A DNA stretch of 64,000 nt from Thermoanaerobacterales bacterium (lineage in GTDB: Bacteria; Bacillota; Thermosediminibacteria; Thermosediminibacterales; Tepidanaerobacteraceae), in NCBI GenBank assembly GCA_012840135.1, contig DUMA01000023.1, forward strand, positions 62,001 to 126,000. Direction: 5' to 3'. Position numbers and translations under genes: made by a program. The notes under the pieces are model-generated. The model made no database searches. It was not told the origin of the DNA and saw only the letters and a program-made list of their open reading frames with translations. Shown here piece by piece: positions 17,435 to 25,979 of this stretch (its first letter is position 1; each line of letters opens with the position of its first letter).

Positions 17435-17683
17435 ATTCATGCCGAAGCTAACCACATCTTCAAACACCGATGTATTTATGGAATAATATATATTCTGCCC
17501 CTTGCGCTCGTCCAGCACCATCCCAGCCTGTTTCAATATGTTGAGGTGATGGGAGATGCTGGGCTTCGTTATGTCAAACTTTTCAGCGATCTCCCCGGCA
17601 GTTAAGTCTTGTTCCTTCAACATCATCAGTATTTGCCTTCGGACGGGATCTGACAGGGCTTTGAAAATTAGACTGAGACTCAT
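17420..17683 (-). CDS. sdpR: ArsR-family autorepressor, SdpR-like
   Basis: 87 residues, a compact winged-helix repressor: IFKALSDPVRRQILMMLKEQ, recognition helix region FDITKPSISHHLNILKQAGM, then a wing with ERKGQNIYYSIN. In Bacillus SdpR represses the sdpRI operon and is held at the membrane by SdpI when toxin is present. Here it lies downstream of the sdpI-like gene, 64 nt apart, in the same direction. The metal-binding Cys set of true ArsR sensors is absent. Confidence 0.85.
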   Translation of the reverse strand: MSLSLIFKALSDPVRRQILMMLKEQDLTAGEIAEKFDITKPSISHHLNILKQAGMVLDERKGQNIYYSINTSVFEDVVSFGMNLLKK

Positions 17684-17747
17684 TTTTCACACCTGCCTTA
17701 ACCTTTCTAATTTTGTCAATCTCGCAAAGTTTCGACCTTCAGCCGGC

Positions 17748-18410
17748 TTATTTCCCATCTAATTTGTTATAAAGCATAAAAGAATATACAAAACCGTAAA
17801 GGGTAGCAGCCATTAATGCTGCCATATCCACCACAAAAGCAGTCTTATCGGGCAGGAATATGCTGAAGATCCATACAAGACCCGCCATTACCCAAAGGGG
17901 GCCGGATATGCGGTGTGTTTTATTCCATACCTCTTCGCTGGCCAGGGTCCATGGGGTCTTTATGCCAAAGGTGTAGTTATAGCGCACCTTGCCAAAATAA
18001 TTGCCCGTAAAAGTCAGCATAATGCCAAGAGCAAAAATTACCACCTTGGCGACAGAAATGGGTATTCCAAGGGCGTACAAGAGGGTGGCTACGTATATGC
18101 CGGCCATCACCAGAGTTATAAGGGCTCTAAAGCCCTGATAGACACCCGAAAACTTTTTATAGTTTTCAGCTTTCGGGTCTATGATCGGTGCAAAGGACAT
18201 CAATAAATACAGCACCAGTATCAGTGTCGGAAAAAATATAAGGTACCAAGTTTTCGGCATATAGCTGTCCACCCTGCCCGATAGGTTCCAGTGGGATGGC
18301 ATCATGCCAGGCAGAGAAGGATACAGTATGAATCCCAGTATATATAATCCCAGAATGAGCGCTATCACAATCCAGCTGACAGGCAGCCTGAATTTGGTTT
18401 TTTGGCTCAT
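17748..18410 (-). CDS. sdpI: SdpI-family membrane immunity protein
   Basis: About 220 residues with around six membrane segments. The N-terminal part fits DUF1648 (FILYPSLPGMMPSHWNLSGR), the C-terminal part the SdpI domain (FGKVRYNYTFGIKTPWTLAS, VWNKTHRISG). SdpI gives immunity to the SdpC cannibalism toxin and signals to SdpR in Bacillus. The ATG at 18410 is chosen because GGGAG is 8 nt upstream; an in-frame start at 18428 overlaps that site. No sdpC-like toxin or sdpAB maturation gene is seen, so this is an orphan immunity or signalling pair. Confidence 0.85.
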   Translation of the reverse strand: MSQKTKFRLPVSWIVIALILGLYILGFILYPSLPGMMPSHWNLSGRVDSYMPKTWYLIFFPTLILVLYLLMSFAPIIDPKAENYKKFSGVYQGFRALITLVMAGIYVATLLYALGIPISVAKVVIFALGIMLTFTGNYFGKVRYNYTFGIKTPWTLASEEVWNKTHRISGPLWVMAGLVWIFSIFLPDKTAFVVDMAALMAATLYGFVYSFMLYNKLDGK

Positions 18411-18432
18411 ATAAAAAACTCCCTTCATTAGA

Positions 18433-18484
18433 AATTTAGAAAAATGTCTAATTATATTCTATCTCAAAAATACCATACCGTCAA
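18433..18484 (-). promoter_or_regulatory. sdpI-sdpR promoter with overlapping dyad operator
   Basis: On the minus strand TTGACG (18479-18484), a 17-nt spacer and TAGAAT (18456-18461). Directly downstream an imperfect dyad (AATTAGA...TCTAAATT, 18433-18453) overlaps the expected transcription start, where an SdpR-type repressor would act. Confidence 0.5.
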
Positions 18485-18590
18485 TATAACTACAAACAAA
18501 AACAAGTCAGAATAATTTCCGACGCGTTTAAATTTAATCCTATTATTTTTACTGTTTACATAAAAGTGATGTACAATATAATTAATTGTG

Positions 18591-18764
18591 TCAATCGATA
18601 GTTTTTAATATGTCCTGGACTTTCTGACATCCGCCCAGGTTCCAGTGGGTGCAGTTCTTGCAGGATTCAAATTCCATCAGGTATCTGGCGGGATATTTAA
18701 TGCTTCCGCTCTTCTCATAATCTTCACAGCTTTTTGCTATAATAATAGTTTGTTCCGGACTCAT
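18591..18764 (-). CDS. small Cys-containing protein, unknown
   Basis: 57 residues from an ATG at 18764 with GGAGGGG 6 nt upstream. Four Cys residues are present: one in AKSCEDYEKSG and three in SCKNCTHWNLGGCQKVQDIL, a spacing suggestive of metal or iron-sulfur binding. No membrane segment or signal peptide. I do not recognise the family. It stands alone between sdpI and the glycosylase gene. Confidence 0.6.
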   Translation of the reverse strand: MSPEQTIIIAKSCEDYEKSGSIKYPARYLMEFESCKNCTHWNLGGCQKVQDILKTID

Positions 18765-18832
18765 ACTTATCCCCTCCAAAATTGTTTGACACTATTATTA
18801 TAGCACATTAATTATATTTATGCTATACTTTT

Positions 18833-19702
18833 TTAAAATATTTTTTCATTGCCCCAGAAGGTCCGGGTATAGTGAAAGAGATATTGCTGGGCAAATCCCG
18901 CCAGCTCACCGAACCTTCTTTCCGCAAACTCCTGCAGTCTTCTGAGAGGCATTTCCCGCCCATTGAAATAAAGATGCTCGAGGACTCTTTTTATCCACAC
19001 ATCGATGGGAAAGGCATCGTATTTTCTCATGGAAAAGAGCAGGATGCAGTCGGCCACCTTCCTGCCCACTCCGGGAAGCCTCATAAGCTGCTCCCGGGCC
19101 TCCTGCACGGAAAATCTATGCAGACCGAAAAGATCCACTTCTCCCCCGGCCACCATTTTCGCAGTTTGTGCGATGTATTTTGCCCTGAAACCGCACCGGG
19201 TCTTCCTTAATTCCTCTTCCGTCACACCCGCCAGAACCTCCGGCGATGGAAATGTATAATAGATTCCGCCTTCATAGGCCAGGGGTTCGCCGTAAAACTC
19301 GCAGATCCGCGCGATGGTTTTTTTGATATTCGCTATACTGTTGTTGGCTGATGTTATGAACGTTACGGTGGTCTCCCACGGATCCTGCTGAAGGATGCGG
19401 TTGCCGCTGCAGTATTTTACTGCGGGAATCAACTCCTCATACCGGCATAATCGCTCTTCTATGGAAGAGTAGTTCCTTTCAAGGTCAAAATAGTTCCGTA
19501 TAAAGGTATCAAAGCTTTTATCACCGGGACAGGAATTGGCCGTGAGTTTAAGAGCATTATCCTGCTGGTATACTCTCATAACGTAACGGTCCGCCACTCC
19601 TATGTAAGAGCCGTCCTGCTGCCTATCCCACCGGAAAGCCTGACCACCCTCGGCCACAATCTCCAGATTGAAGGGATGTATGTTATCCACAATTAGCTCC
19701 AT
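18833..19702 (-). CDS. ogg: 8-oxoguanine DNA glycosylase (OGG family)
   Basis: About 289 residues. An N-terminal OGG domain (FNLEIVAEGGQAFRWDRQ) is followed by the helix-hairpin-helix glycosylase fold: QDPWETTVTFITSANNSI, LPGVGRKVADCILLF with the catalytic Lys, and the catalytic Asp in DAFPIDVWIKRVLEHLY. It removes 8-oxoguanine and cleaves by beta-elimination. No Cys cluster of the Nth type is present. The ATG at 19702 is used; a GTG at 19711 would add three residues, and neither has a strong Shine-Dalgarno. Confidence 0.9.
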   Translation of the reverse strand: MELIVDNIHPFNLEIVAEGGQAFRWDRQQDGSYIGVADRYVMRVYQQDNALKLTANSCPGDKSFDTFIRNYFDLERNYSSIEERLCRYEELIPAVKYCSGNRILQQDPWETTVTFITSANNSIANIKKTIARICEFYGEPLAYEGGIYYTFPSPEVLAGVTEEELRKTRCGFRAKYIAQTAKMVAGGEVDLFGLHRFSVQEAREQLMRLPGVGRKVADCILLFSMRKYDAFPIDVWIKRVLEHLYFNGREMPLRRLQEFAERRFGELAGFAQQYLFHYTRTFWGNEKIF

Positions 19703-19755
19703 ACCTGCCACCGCAAATTAAAGCTTTCTCCTCTCCGTGAGTTATAAACAAAGGA

Positions 19756-19806
19756 ACGTTCTTTCCGACTCATTACTGGGTACAATTTTTGAGTCAGAAA
19801 GAACGT
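19756..19806 (-). terminator. long hairpin after the nitroreductase gene
   Basis: ACGTTCTTTC...GACTCA (19756-19772) pairs with 19790-19806 over 17 bp; the single plus-strand mismatch becomes a U-G pair in minus-strand RNA. A moderately T-rich stretch (TCCTTTGTTT) follows. It lies 8 nt past the nitroreductase stop and probably ends that transcript. Confidence 0.55.
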
Positions 19807-19814
19807 GTCTTGCC

Positions 19815-20327
19815 TCAGTGAAATTTTTCCCACTTCAGCACTTCATTCAATTCCTTTTTGAGCCGCCGGGGCCTTTCATCAGAGTAACCCAGTGACACCA
19901 GAGAAATAAGCTCGTAATTTCCAGGGACCTCCAGAAACTTCCTGATATCATCGCTGTATGTTCTCCTGTACCCCGCCACCCAGCAGGAGTCTATACCGTA
20001 AGATTTGGCGGCTATGATGATATTCTCGGTGGCTGCGGAACCGTCTTCCACTCCGTGAGGATTATTCCTTTCACAAAATACTGCCACACAGGCAGCGGCG
20101 TCAGCTATGAATTTGCCCCAGGTGGCCAGGCGGGATATCTCCTTTTTACCCGCCTCTTCCGTAACCACCACAAACACCCATGGCTGAGAGTTATTGGCGC
20201 TGGGTGCCAGCCTCCCGCAGTCGATGATATCTTCCAGTATCTCCCTGGGAATGGGCTTTGGAAGGTAATTTCTAGCACTCCGGCGCTCCTTTAAAACTCT
20301 TACGACTTCATTATTCATAACAGACAT
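19815..20327 (-). CDS. nitroreductase family protein
   Basis: 170 residues. FMN-binding nitroreductase fold with RRSARNYLPKPIPREILEDI, GRLAPSANNSQPWVFVVV and AATENIIIAAKSYGIDSCWV. Such enzymes are NAD(P)H-dependent flavoproteins acting on nitro compounds, quinones or other acceptors; the true substrate is unclear. The ATG at 20327 follows GAGGGTGA at normal spacing. Single gene, with a strong hairpin after it. Confidence 0.88.
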   Translation of the reverse strand: MSVMNNEVVRVLKERRSARNYLPKPIPREILEDIIDCGRLAPSANNSQPWVFVVVTEEAGKKEISRLATWGKFIADAAACVAVFCERNNPHGVEDGSAATENIIIAAKSYGIDSCWVAGYRRTYSDDIRKFLEVPGNYELISLVSLGYSDERPRRLKKELNEVLKWEKFH

Positions 20328-20461
20328 GATATCACCCTCACTTTTAATTTTAATAATATTAAAGCAAGGTTGTCGCTCTTAAGGTTTAAAGGCGCCCATC
20401 ATCAGCTGGTTTCCGCACAGGGGGAATATGCAAATCAAGGGACCCAGCTCATTGATATAGA

Positions 20462-23400
20462 TCAAGCTTTTTTTACTCCTATGGTTACTTTATGGTCGTT
20501 CAAATTCCATTCCTGATAGAAACTGTCCGCCGGCGGTGCGATTTTTTGTGCCGAAAGGGCCAGTGTATCTTTCTGGATACTTTCTCCGAATTTTTCCATG
20601 ACTTCATCGATGGTATCGTCACCTGTAAAGTATAGATGAATCTTATCTTCTACTTCAAAACCGGCTTCCTTCCTCATGTTCTGTATTTTGCTGGTCATCT
20701 CCCGGGCTATGCCTTCCAGCATCAGATCGTGGGTGATGGTAGTATCCAGCACCACATAGTATCCGCCCTCGCCTTCGGCGCAGAAACCTTCCTTATCTTG
20801 AGCCCGGATATCCAGCTCGTTTTGGGTTATGGTGATTTTTTCACCGTTTATTTCGAAAGTTACCTCACCCTGTTCCCGAGCTTTACCGATAAGGTCAATA
20901 GCATCGGCTGCCGCAATTTGTTTGGAAATAGCCGACATTAGCTTGCCGTATTTGGGGCCCAGCAGGTCAAACCGGGGCTTTACCGAATAGGTGAAGTACT
21001 CCTCCGCCACATGGATATACTCGATTTCCTTTATATTCAGTTCTTCCTTTATAATATCGGAAAGATCGGAAAGCAGGACTTCATCTTCGGGATTTCGCAG
21101 CTGGACCATCATCTTTTGAAGGGGCTGCCTGTTCTTTATCTTGCCCTTGTTCCTGGCGGCGCGGCCCAGTTCCACTATTTTTCTTGCAAGTTTCATCTTG
21201 TGTTCCAGTGTTTCATCTATAAGGTTCTCCACGACCACCGGGTAGTCGCACAGGTGCACGCTTTCCGGAGCGTCAGGATACGGTACCCTCACCAGATTTT
21301 GATAAAGCTCTTCCGTAATAAAGGGCACAAAGGGTGCCGCCAGCTTCACAAAATCCACCAGAACTTCATACAGTGTCAGATATGCCCCTATCTTATCATT
21401 GTCCATCTCGGATTTCCAGTAGCGTTCCCGGCAGCGTCTCACATACCAGTTGCTGAGGTCATCCACGAAGTCCTCCAGTGTCCTGGCGGCGCCGGTGATG
21501 TCCAGTTCATCCAGTTTTCCCCTGACCTTTTTGTTTACGCTGTTTATTCTTGACAGGAGCCACCGATCCATTTCACTTCTTTCTTCAGGGGCAAGCTTGT
21601 AATCTTTGGGGTTAAAGCAATCAATGTTTGCATACAGCACGAAGAAAGAGTAGACGTTCCACAAAGTGCCCAGGAATTTTCTCTGGGCTTCGCTCACCGC
21701 ATCCTGATAGAACCTGCTGGGGCTCCACGGCGGGCTTGCCACATACAGGTACCATCGCATGGCGTCGGCCCCCTGCTCGTTCAACACCTTCCAGGGGTCC
21801 AGAACATTGCCCTTGTGTTTGCTCATCTTCTGGCCAAATTGATCCAGTACATGGCCCATCACCAGCACGTTTTTGTACGGGGATTCATCAAAGAGCAGTG
21901 CGGAAATCACCAGAAGGCTGTAAAACCATCCCCTGGTCTGGTCTATGGCCTCGGCAATGAAATCTGCGGGGAAATGGTTTTTGAAATACTCCTCATTTTC
22001 AAAGGGATAATGGTGCTGTGCAAAGGGCATGGAACCTGAGTCAAACCAGCAGTCGATGACCTCCGGCACCCTCCTCATATCTGCCCCGCAGTGGGGACAT
22101 TTCAGCACCACTTCATCCACATAAGGCTTGTGCAGTTCGATGTCCCCGACGGGGTTTTTGCTCATTTGTCTTAATTCTTCTATGCTGCCCACCGCATGCT
22201 GGTGGCCGCATTCCTTGCATACCCAAATATTTAGGGGCGTCCCCCAGTAGCGTTCACGGCTCAAGCACCAGTCTATGACATTTTCCAGGAAGTTGCCGAA
22301 GCGTCCATCCCTGATGTGTTCCGGATGCCACCCGATCTTTTTATTTATTTCTATGAGCCTGTCCCTGATGGCCGTGGTCTTTATAAACCAGCTGCTGCGC
22401 CCGTAGTAAAGAAGCGGAGTATCGCAGCGCCAGCAGAAGGGATAGCTGTGCAGGTACTTCTCGGCTTTATACAAAATATTTCTCTGCTTTAAATCTTTTA
22501 TTATGCCCTTGTCGGCATCCTTTACAAACATGCCCGCCCACGGGGTCACTTCACCGGTGAATTTCCCCTGGGCATCCACGGGCTGAAGCACCGGCAGGCC
22601 GTACTTCTGGCCCACCCTGGAGTCGTCTTCACCGAAGGCGGGAGCGATATGGACTATTCCGGAACCGTCCTCCAGGGTTACAAAATCGGCTGTCACCACA
22701 TAGAAGGCCCTTTCCTTTTCTTTCTCAAAGAAGGGGAATACCGGATTATATTTCATGGATGCCAGTTTCTCGCCGGGGAATTTCTCCAGCACTTTGTATC
22801 CCCCATCCAGCACCTGAAGCCTTCCCTCGGCAAGAATCAACTTTTCTCCGTTGTGTTCCACCTTTACGTAGGTATAGTCATCTTTGACCGCCAGTGCCAC
22901 ATTGGAAGGAAGGGTCCACGGCGTGGTGGTCCATACCAGGAAAAAGGTACCGGGCTCCTCCGCTACCGGAAATTTTACATATACGGATGGATCTTCCACT
23001 TCCTCGTACCCCTGAGCCACCTCATGGCTGGAAAGGGATGTACCGCACCGGGGGCAATAGGGGACCACCTTGTGGCCCTTGTATAAAAGGCCCTTCTCCC
23101 ATATCTTTTTTAGTGCCCACCATACGGATTCTATATAGGTATTGTGATAGGTGACGTAAGGGTGGTCCATATCGATCCAGAATCCCACCCTCTCCGTCAT
23201 TCTTCGCCATTCCTGTTCATATGTGAACACGCTGGCCTTGCACTTCTTGATGAAATCTTCTACGCCGTATTTTTCAATTTCCGGCTTCCCGCTGATGCCC
23301 AGTTGTTTTTCAACCTCCAGTTCCACGGGAAGGCCATGGGTATCCCAGCCTGCCTTCCGGTCTACCCTGTATCCCAGCATGGTCCTGTATCTGGGTATAA

Positions 23401-23599
23401 GGTCTTTTACCACCCGGGTTAATACGTGTCCCGCATGGGGCATGCCGTTGGCTGTGGGAGGGCCTTCGTAAAACACATAGTCAGGAGAGTCCTTTCTGCT
23501 CTCTATGCTCTTTTTGAAAATGTCGTTCTGCTTCCAGAAATCCAGTATCTTCTCCTCTATGGGAGCAAAGTTCATCGTGGGTTCTACCTTCCTGAACAT
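20462..23599 (-). CDS. ileS: isoleucyl-tRNA synthetase (IleS2 type)
   Basis: 1045 residues, class I synthetase charging tRNA-Ile. The HIGH-type motif appears in PPTANGMPHAGHVLTR, the KMSKS motif as KMSKHKGN, and the editing domain carries VWTTTPWTLPSN. The Cys set YCPRCGTSLSSHEVAQG and overall length fit the eukaryote-like IleS2 group, whose members often resist mupirocin (known for the group, not tested here). The ATG at 23599 is chosen because TAGGAGG is 6 nt upstream; the in-frame ATG at 23629 lies in the T-box terminator region. Controlled by the T-box leader upstream. Confidence 0.96.
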   Translation of the reverse strand: MFRKVEPTMNFAPIEEKILDFWKQNDIFKKSIESRKDSPDYVFYEGPPTANGMPHAGHVLTRVVKDLIPRYRTMLGYRVDRKAGWDTHGLPVELEVEKQLGISGKPEIEKYGVEDFIKKCKASVFTYEQEWRRMTERVGFWIDMDHPYVTYHNTYIESVWWALKKIWEKGLLYKGHKVVPYCPRCGTSLSSHEVAQGYEEVEDPSVYVKFPVAEEPGTFFLVWTTTPWTLPSNVALAVKDDYTYVKVEHNGEKLILAEGRLQVLDGGYKVLEKFPGEKLASMKYNPVFPFFEKEKERAFYVVTADFVTLEDGSGIVHIAPAFGEDDSRVGQKYGLPVLQPVDAQGKFTGEVTPWAGMFVKDADKGIIKDLKQRNILYKAEKYLHSYPFCWRCDTPLLYYGRSSWFIKTTAIRDRLIEINKKIGWHPEHIRDGRFGNFLENVIDWCLSRERYWGTPLNIWVCKECGHQHAVGSIEELRQMSKNPVGDIELHKPYVDEVVLKCPHCGADMRRVPEVIDCWFDSGSMPFAQHHYPFENEEYFKNHFPADFIAEAIDQTRGWFYSLLVISALLFDESPYKNVLVMGHVLDQFGQKMSKHKGNVLDPWKVLNEQGADAMRWYLYVASPPWSPSRFYQDAVSEAQRKFLGTLWNVYSFFVLYANIDCFNPKDYKLAPEERSEMDRWLLSRINSVNKKVRGKLDELDITGAARTLEDFVDDLSNWYVRRCRERYWKSEMDNDKIGAYLTLYEVLVDFVKLAAPFVPFITEELYQNLVRVPYPDAPESVHLCDYPVVVENLIDETLEHKMKLARKIVELGRAARNKGKIKNRQPLQKMMVQLRNPEDEVLLSDLSDIIKEELNIKEIEYIHVAEEYFTYSVKPRFDLLGPKYGKLMSAISKQIAAADAIDLIGKAREQGEVTFEINGEKITITQNELDIRAQDKEGFCAEGEGGYYVVLDTTITHDLMLEGIAREMTSKIQNMRKEAGFEVEDKIHLYFTGDDTIDEVMEKFGESIQKDTLALSAQKIAPPADSFYQEWNLNDHKVTIGVKKA

Positions 23600-23628
23600 A
23601 AAAAACCTCCTAATTTTAATGTAAAACA

Positions 23629-23657
23629 AAAATCCCGCCCCCGAAGGGACGAGATTT
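23629..23657 (-). terminator. T-box terminator before ileS
   Basis: On the minus strand AAATCTCGTCCC with a short loop and GGGGCGGGATTT pairs imperfectly, followed by TTTTTG. It is the alternative fold to the T-box antiterminator. Confidence 0.8.
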
Positions 23658-23949
23658 CTCCCGTGTTACCACCCTTATGGATATAAAGCCAGACCCTCTT
23701 TTAAAAGTCCGGTCCTGTTCATATCAAAGACTTTAGCGCTTTACCAATAGCTTTACTTTATATCCTCTTCACAAAAATAACGGCCTTACCGTCGGAACCT
23801 ACTCCATAAGTTTCGGGACCGCACTCCGGGGTGATCTTCAGCCATTGGTATCCTGCGGGGCTTTCACCTTCCCCCGCTCGCTGGGAGGTTTTCCGCCGCC
23901 TACTGTCCCCGTCATCGTTTATCGGATTATTTACTTGTGCTGTTTCTAG
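23629..23949 (-). ncRNA. T-box leader of ileS (specifier AUC, isoleucine)
   Basis: On the minus strand the T-box sequence GGGTGGTAACACGGG lies just before a terminator. An ATC in GAAGATCACC (23833-23835) sits where the specifier codon is expected and matches Ile. Uncharged tRNA-Ile would stabilise the antiterminator and allow ileS transcription. Confidence 0.92.
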
Positions 23950-23955
23950 TTATTT

Positions 23956-23984
23956 ATATTACCGCATTTAAAATGCATTGTCAA
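23956..23984 (-). promoter_or_regulatory. sigma-A promoter of ileS
   Basis: On the minus strand a perfect TTGACA (23979-23984), a 17-nt spacer and TAATAT (23956-23961), at the start of the T-box leader. Confidence 0.55.
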
Positions 23985-24085
23985 TGTGCCCGGACACGGT
24001 TGCATGCAAGCCCGGTGGATTTCCCCCGGAATCGCGAAACCTGTTTTTTTACGTGTATTTCTACGTATGCTGTAGCACGAAATCC

Positions 24086-24979
24086 TCAAATATCAACGCC
24101 CAGGACATTTTTTACTATGAGGCCCACGACAAAGGACAGCACTGCAACCCCTAGGCTTATAAACGCCATCTCGATGAAACGGTGCTTAAATTCCATATCT
24201 TTTGCCACCGCAATATAGTAGTTGAATACAGCAATTATCAGCACCACCACAGCCAGCATCGCCATGAGCGCAAAAAGATATTTACTGGCAGGAAATAGCA
24301 GGTAAGGCAGGATCAGCAGCGTCACAGTAGCAAGATACGCAATTCCTGTATAAATGCATGATTTAAGTGCATCATCTCGACCTTCGCTCTTTGCCGATAA
24401 AAATTCGCTGGAAGCCATGGAAAGGGTGGCGGAGATACCTGTAATAAGGCCCGAAAGTGCAATTATCCGCGTATTCTGAAGTGCCAGCGTAAGGCCCGCC
24501 AGCGTGCCGGTAAGTTCGACAAGTGCGTCATTAAGACCCAGCACCATCGAACCAACATACTTAAGCCTTTCCTCGTCGAGCATTCCCATGAGTGCACGTT
24601 CATGCTCATCTTCCTGCTCCTGAATTTTTTCACATTCCGGCACTTCCTCTGCCAGCGCAGCGTAGTTTTTCTGCGCTATGGCCTCGCCGTTCTCCATAAG
24701 TTTAATCGTAAAAGTAAACCCCAGCAAAACCGCCAGCAGCTTCCGCCACCAGACCTTCAATGCCTGCGGCTTCAGCGTTCGGCCTGTATACCGTTTCCAG
24801 ACTTCATAATGCTTCTTTTCCTCATCGGCTATTTTCTCCAAAATTTGCTTATTTTTACCATCCTTCATCCGTGCAGCGATCGATTTATATGTAGCATGCT
24901 CGGTGATTTCATTCTGCTGCATGGCAAGAACCACCGCCATAGCCTGAGCAGAAATCTTTTTGTTGACTTGCCCTTCCAA
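24086..24979 (-). CDS. ferritin-like/VIT1-CCC1 fusion membrane protein
   Basis: About 297 residues. The N-terminal half is helical and rubrerythrin/ferritin-like, with iron-ligand-type residues in QQNEITEHATYKSIAARMKD and IADEEKKHYEVWKRYTG, then EQEDEHERALMGMLDEERL. The C-terminal half has VIT1/CCC1 motifs (GLNDALVELTGTLAGLTLAL, GISATLSMASSEFLSAKSEG) and four to five membrane segments. CCC1/VIT1 proteins export or store iron and manganese; the fusion suggests an iron-sensing or oxidising exporter like MbfA (inference). The TTG at 24979 has GGGAG 8 nt upstream; a TTG at 24994 is also in frame. Confidence 0.85.
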   Translation of the reverse strand: MEGQVNKKISAQAMAVVLAMQQNEITEHATYKSIAARMKDGKNKQILEKIADEEKKHYEVWKRYTGRTLKPQALKVWWRKLLAVLLGFTFTIKLMENGEAIAQKNYAALAEEVPECEKIQEQEDEHERALMGMLDEERLKYVGSMVLGLNDALVELTGTLAGLTLALQNTRIIALSGLITGISATLSMASSEFLSAKSEGRDDALKSCIYTGIAYLATVTLLILPYLLFPASKYLFALMAMLAVVVLIIAVFNYYIAVAKDMEFKHRFIEMAFISLGVAVLSFVVGLIVKNVLGVDI

Positions 24980-25140
24980 TAGCTTCACTCCCAATTATCA
25001 TTAAGATTCCGGCGAAGTTTCTATCCTCACCGTATTGTTATTTTACCATGTTCAAGTTGGTTTAACAATTCCTTTGTACCGTTTTTACTGTATTTCTTTA
25101 AATACTGTAAACCATAATGGTTGGGCCAACGGCAGACGAC

Positions 25141-25188
25141 AATAAAAACAGCCTCCCATGCCGCAACATAATGTGCATGGCAGGCTGT
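25141..25188 (-). terminator. terminator of the gntR-like gene
   Basis: On the minus strand ACAGCCT-G-CCATGC type arms (25148-25161 with 25175-25188, one mismatch) followed by TTTTTATT, 22 nt after the stop. Confidence 0.8.
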
Positions 25189-25210
25189 ATAAATCATAAT
25201 TTGAAAAAAC

Positions 25211-25894
25211 TCAAGCTTTTTTAAAATATTCCGGATGCTTCTCTGCAAGATAACTCTGGTCAAATATTACCCGGGTGAGATGCCTTTCCATGGAAGCCAC
25301 TGCCGCTTTTTTGTCCCTGCTTTTTATGGCCTGCAATATCTCCCTGTGGTCGTTGACAGTCCTTCTCATGTCCATTTCCGCAAGGTTGAGGATGCGCACT
25401 CTGTCAAATTGTGTCATCATGCTTGCTATAAGATTGTACGTGCGTTCCTTTTTACAGGCTTTGAATAAAAGCTCATGAAAACTGTTATCAAGGTAGAGCA
25501 GACGCTTGTAATCATTACGGTTTACACAGGATTCCTGCAGATGCAGGTTTTCTTCCAGGGCAATAAAATCATTTTCCGAAAGCATGTCACATGCAAGCTC
25601 CGCAACAGCTTTTTCCAGTACGCACCGCATGAAGCGGGATTCTTCCACCATTTCCATATCGATAAGCGAAATATACGTTCCCTTCTGGGGATATATCTCC
25701 ACTATCGAAGCCCTGGAAAGCTCAATGAGGGCTTCCCTTACAGGGGTTCGACTTACGCCGAGCATCTCCGCGATCTCATTTTCACTTATGGCCTGCCCCG
25801 GCTTTAGATTCAAATTTACAATGTTATGCTGCAATACTCTCATTACGTATTCTCTTGCGGTTTCTCTCCTGTTTCTTTCCAGCACTTCTAGCAC
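25211..25894 (-). CDS. GntR/FadR-family regulator of the uxu locus
   Basis: 227 residues. N-terminal winged helix: LKPGQAISENEIAEMLGVSR and TPVREALIELSRASIVEIYP. C-terminal FCD domain with ligand-type residues (LDNSFHELLFKACKKE, HREILQAIKSRDKKAAVASM). The start is GTG at 25894 with AGTAGG upstream. It lies downstream of uxuA in the same direction and has its own promoter. UxuR/ExuR-type members of this family respond to fructuronate or other hexuronates; control of the uxuB promoter palindrome is the likely job here (inference). Confidence 0.88.
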   Translation of the reverse strand: MLEVLERNRRETAREYVMRVLQHNIVNLNLKPGQAISENEIAEMLGVSRTPVREALIELSRASIVEIYPQKGTYISLIDMEMVEESRFMRCVLEKAVAELACDMLSENDFIALEENLHLQESCVNRNDYKRLLYLDNSFHELLFKACKKERTYNLIASMMTQFDRVRILNLAEMDMRRTVNDHREILQAIKSRDKKAAVASMERHLTRVIFDQSYLAEKHPEYFKKA

Positions 25895-25927
25895 TATATA
25901 TACCTACTTTCCCATTATCTGATAAAA

Positions 25928-25956
25928 ATTATATTTTTACTACAAACAAAAGTCAA
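25928..25956 (-). promoter_or_regulatory. sigma-A promoter of the gntR-like gene
   Basis: On the minus strand TTGACT (25951-25956), a 17-nt spacer and a perfect TATAAT (25928-25933), in the 85-nt gap after uxuA. The regulator can thus be made independently of the operon. Confidence 0.65.
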
Positions 25957-25979
25957 TGTATCCTGTAAAAAATAGAGTT

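Noticed and set aside
21011-21553. A 180-residue plus-strand frame opposite ileS
   Set aside because: Shadow of the ileS coding sequence; no start context.
25027-25263. A 78-residue open frame on the minus strand
   Set aside because: It overlaps the end of the GntR gene and runs through its terminator hairpin; no family features or ribosome site.
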